Part shown: positions 4,951-5,713 of the stretch, in pieces
How the letters are laid out: each line of letters opens with the position of its first letter
Position numbering within the stretch: position 1 is the first letter of the stretch
Source: Deltaproteobacteria bacterium RBG_13_49_15
Lineage (GTDB): Bacteria; Desulfobacterota; Desulfobacteria; Desulfobacterales; UBA2156
Direction of reading: 5' to 3'
Length of the DNA: 5,713 bases
Assembly (NCBI GenBank): GCA_001797695.1
Contig: MGQD01000146.1
Span: 281-5,993 of the forward strand
Notes under the pieces: model-generated
What the model was told of the DNA's origin: nothing
The model's database searches: none
The model's input: only the letters and a program-made list of their open reading frames with translations
Made by a program: the position numbers and the translations under genes

Positions 4951-5691
4951 ATGTCATACGTCGAATATAAGAAAAAGGGACATATCGTAACTATTACCCT
5001 AAACAGACCCGAGCGATTGAATGCTCTGGGGAAAGAAGTTACGGATGAGATAGTAGACGCCTGTAAGAAAGTGGACAGCGATCCGGAAGTCAGAGTGGCG
5101 ATTCTTACGGGAACAGGCAAAGCTTTTTGCGCCGGCAATGATGTGCGCGAGATGCATGAAGTCGGAGGGCCCCCCAATCCCGTTCATGCCGCTTATGTTG
5201 TCGCCGATGTGACAAAACCCATGATTGCGGCAGTGAATGGTTTCGCTCTCGGCGGAGGATGTTGGGTGATGATCGCCTGTGACATTCGGATTGCTGTAAA
5301 AAGTGCGACCTTCGGAATGCCGGAAATAAAGGTAGCCATTCCTTTAGGCCCGGAGCGATATCTTATGCAACAAATACCCTTGTGCACAATAAACGAAATG
5401 ATATTTCTCGGAGAACCCATATCTGCCCAAAGGGCATACGAAGTGGGGTTGATTAATAAGGTAGTTGCCGAGGAAGACCTGATGGCGGAAGCTGTAAGAA
5501 CAGCGGAAAAGATCGCTGAGCTATCGCCGTGGGCAATGCAGATCAATAAAAAGGCAAAAATCAAGGCATCATCCCTCAGCAAAGAGACTTTCGGTGAAGA
5601 GCAACGTCGGCGAATTATCGCGCGTCAAGCCGACGATTTCAAAGAGGCCGTGAAAGCGTTTGCGGAAAAAAGAAAGCCTATTTTCAAATAG
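4951..5691 (+). CDS. Enoyl-CoA hydratase/isomerase family (crotonase) protein with an atypical active site
   Basis: The 246-residue protein has the crotonase fold throughout: ITLNRPERLNALG (15-27), the first oxyanion-loop motif AFCAGND (58-64), AAVNGFALGGGC (93-104), ACDIRIA (109-115) and FGMPEIK (121-127), ending in the usual KRKPIFK tail. Crotonases bind acyl-CoA thioesters and stabilise an enolate. Hydratases use two glutamates. Here the second (in PEI, Glu125) is present, but the first, normally the E of GGGCEL, is Trp105. Water addition by the standard mechanism is therefore doubtful. Isomerase, dehydratase, hydrolase or C-C lyase activity, or hydration of an unusual substrate, is possible. 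The segment after PEI (VAIPLGPERYLMQQI) also departs from the usual IPGxGGTQRL. It is the third gene of the operon, with GGAGG at 4939-4943, 7 nt before the ATG. No terminator is visible in the 22 bases after the stop, so the operon may continue. Confidence 0.9.
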   Translation: MSYVEYKKKGHIVTITLNRPERLNALGKEVTDEIVDACKKVDSDPEVRVAILTGTGKAFCAGNDVREMHEVGGPPNPVHAAYVVADVTKPMIAAVNGFALGGGCWVMIACDIRIAVKSATFGMPEIKVAIPLGPERYLMQQIPLCTINEMIFLGEPISAQRAYEVGLINKVVAEEDLMAEAVRTAEKIAELSPWAMQINKKAKIKASSLSKETFGEEQRRRIIARQADDFKEAVKAFAEKRKPIFK

Positions 5692-5713
5692 ATAAAAGAT
5701 TATCCATCGTATA

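Overview
The window looks like part of a bacterial chromosome carrying an anaerobic-type acyl-CoA catabolism cluster. It holds a three-domain flavin/[4Fe-4S] enoate reductase, a zinc-ribbon/OB-fold protein paired with a thiolase-fold enzyme, and a crotonase. This gene mix is common in syntrophic or sulfate-reducing Desulfobacterota and in some anaerobic Firmicutes. The organism guess is an inference from gene content and gene style, not from a phylogenetic marker.

Layout, left to right. Positions 1-449 contain no gene I can support. At 477-740 (+) lies the C-terminal HRDC-domain end of a ribonuclease D-like gene whose catalytic part is missing. A bidirectional hairpin terminator follows (798-823). 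Next is an isolated 3' half of a tRNA-Lys(CUU) gene on the minus strand (834-878), broken exactly at the anticodon loop, as expected for the displaced attachment site of a tRNA-integrating element. If so, the element extends rightward from about 879 and contains the catabolic genes. The reductase gene (989-2941, minus) is transcribed leftward. The zinc-ribbon/OB-fold gene (3261-3710), thiolase-like gene (3738-4883) and crotonase gene (4951-5691) form a rightward operon, each with a clear Shine-Dalgarno sequence. The roughly 320-bp divergent gap (2942-3260) holds a near-consensus sigma-70 promoter for each direction and two inverted repeats that could be operators or an RNA hairpin.

How the genes may work together. 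A crotonase hydrates (or otherwise transforms) an enoyl-CoA, a thiolase/DUF35 pair cleaves or forms a C-C bond next to a CoA thioester, and the OYE-family reductase reduces or saturates a conjugated double bond in a CoA ester. No acyl-CoA ligase, acyl-CoA dehydrogenase or 3-hydroxyacyl-CoA dehydrogenase is visible, so the pathway must be completed outside the window. Three of the enzymes depart from their family consensus at catalytic positions: Tyr to Asn in the reductase, HD to QD plus GHP to GEP in the thiolase, and one catalytic Glu to Trp in the crotonase. Together these suggest a specialised, probably cyclic, aromatic-derived or branched CoA-ester pathway rather than ordinary fatty-acid beta-oxidation. 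The substrate cannot be read from the sequence.
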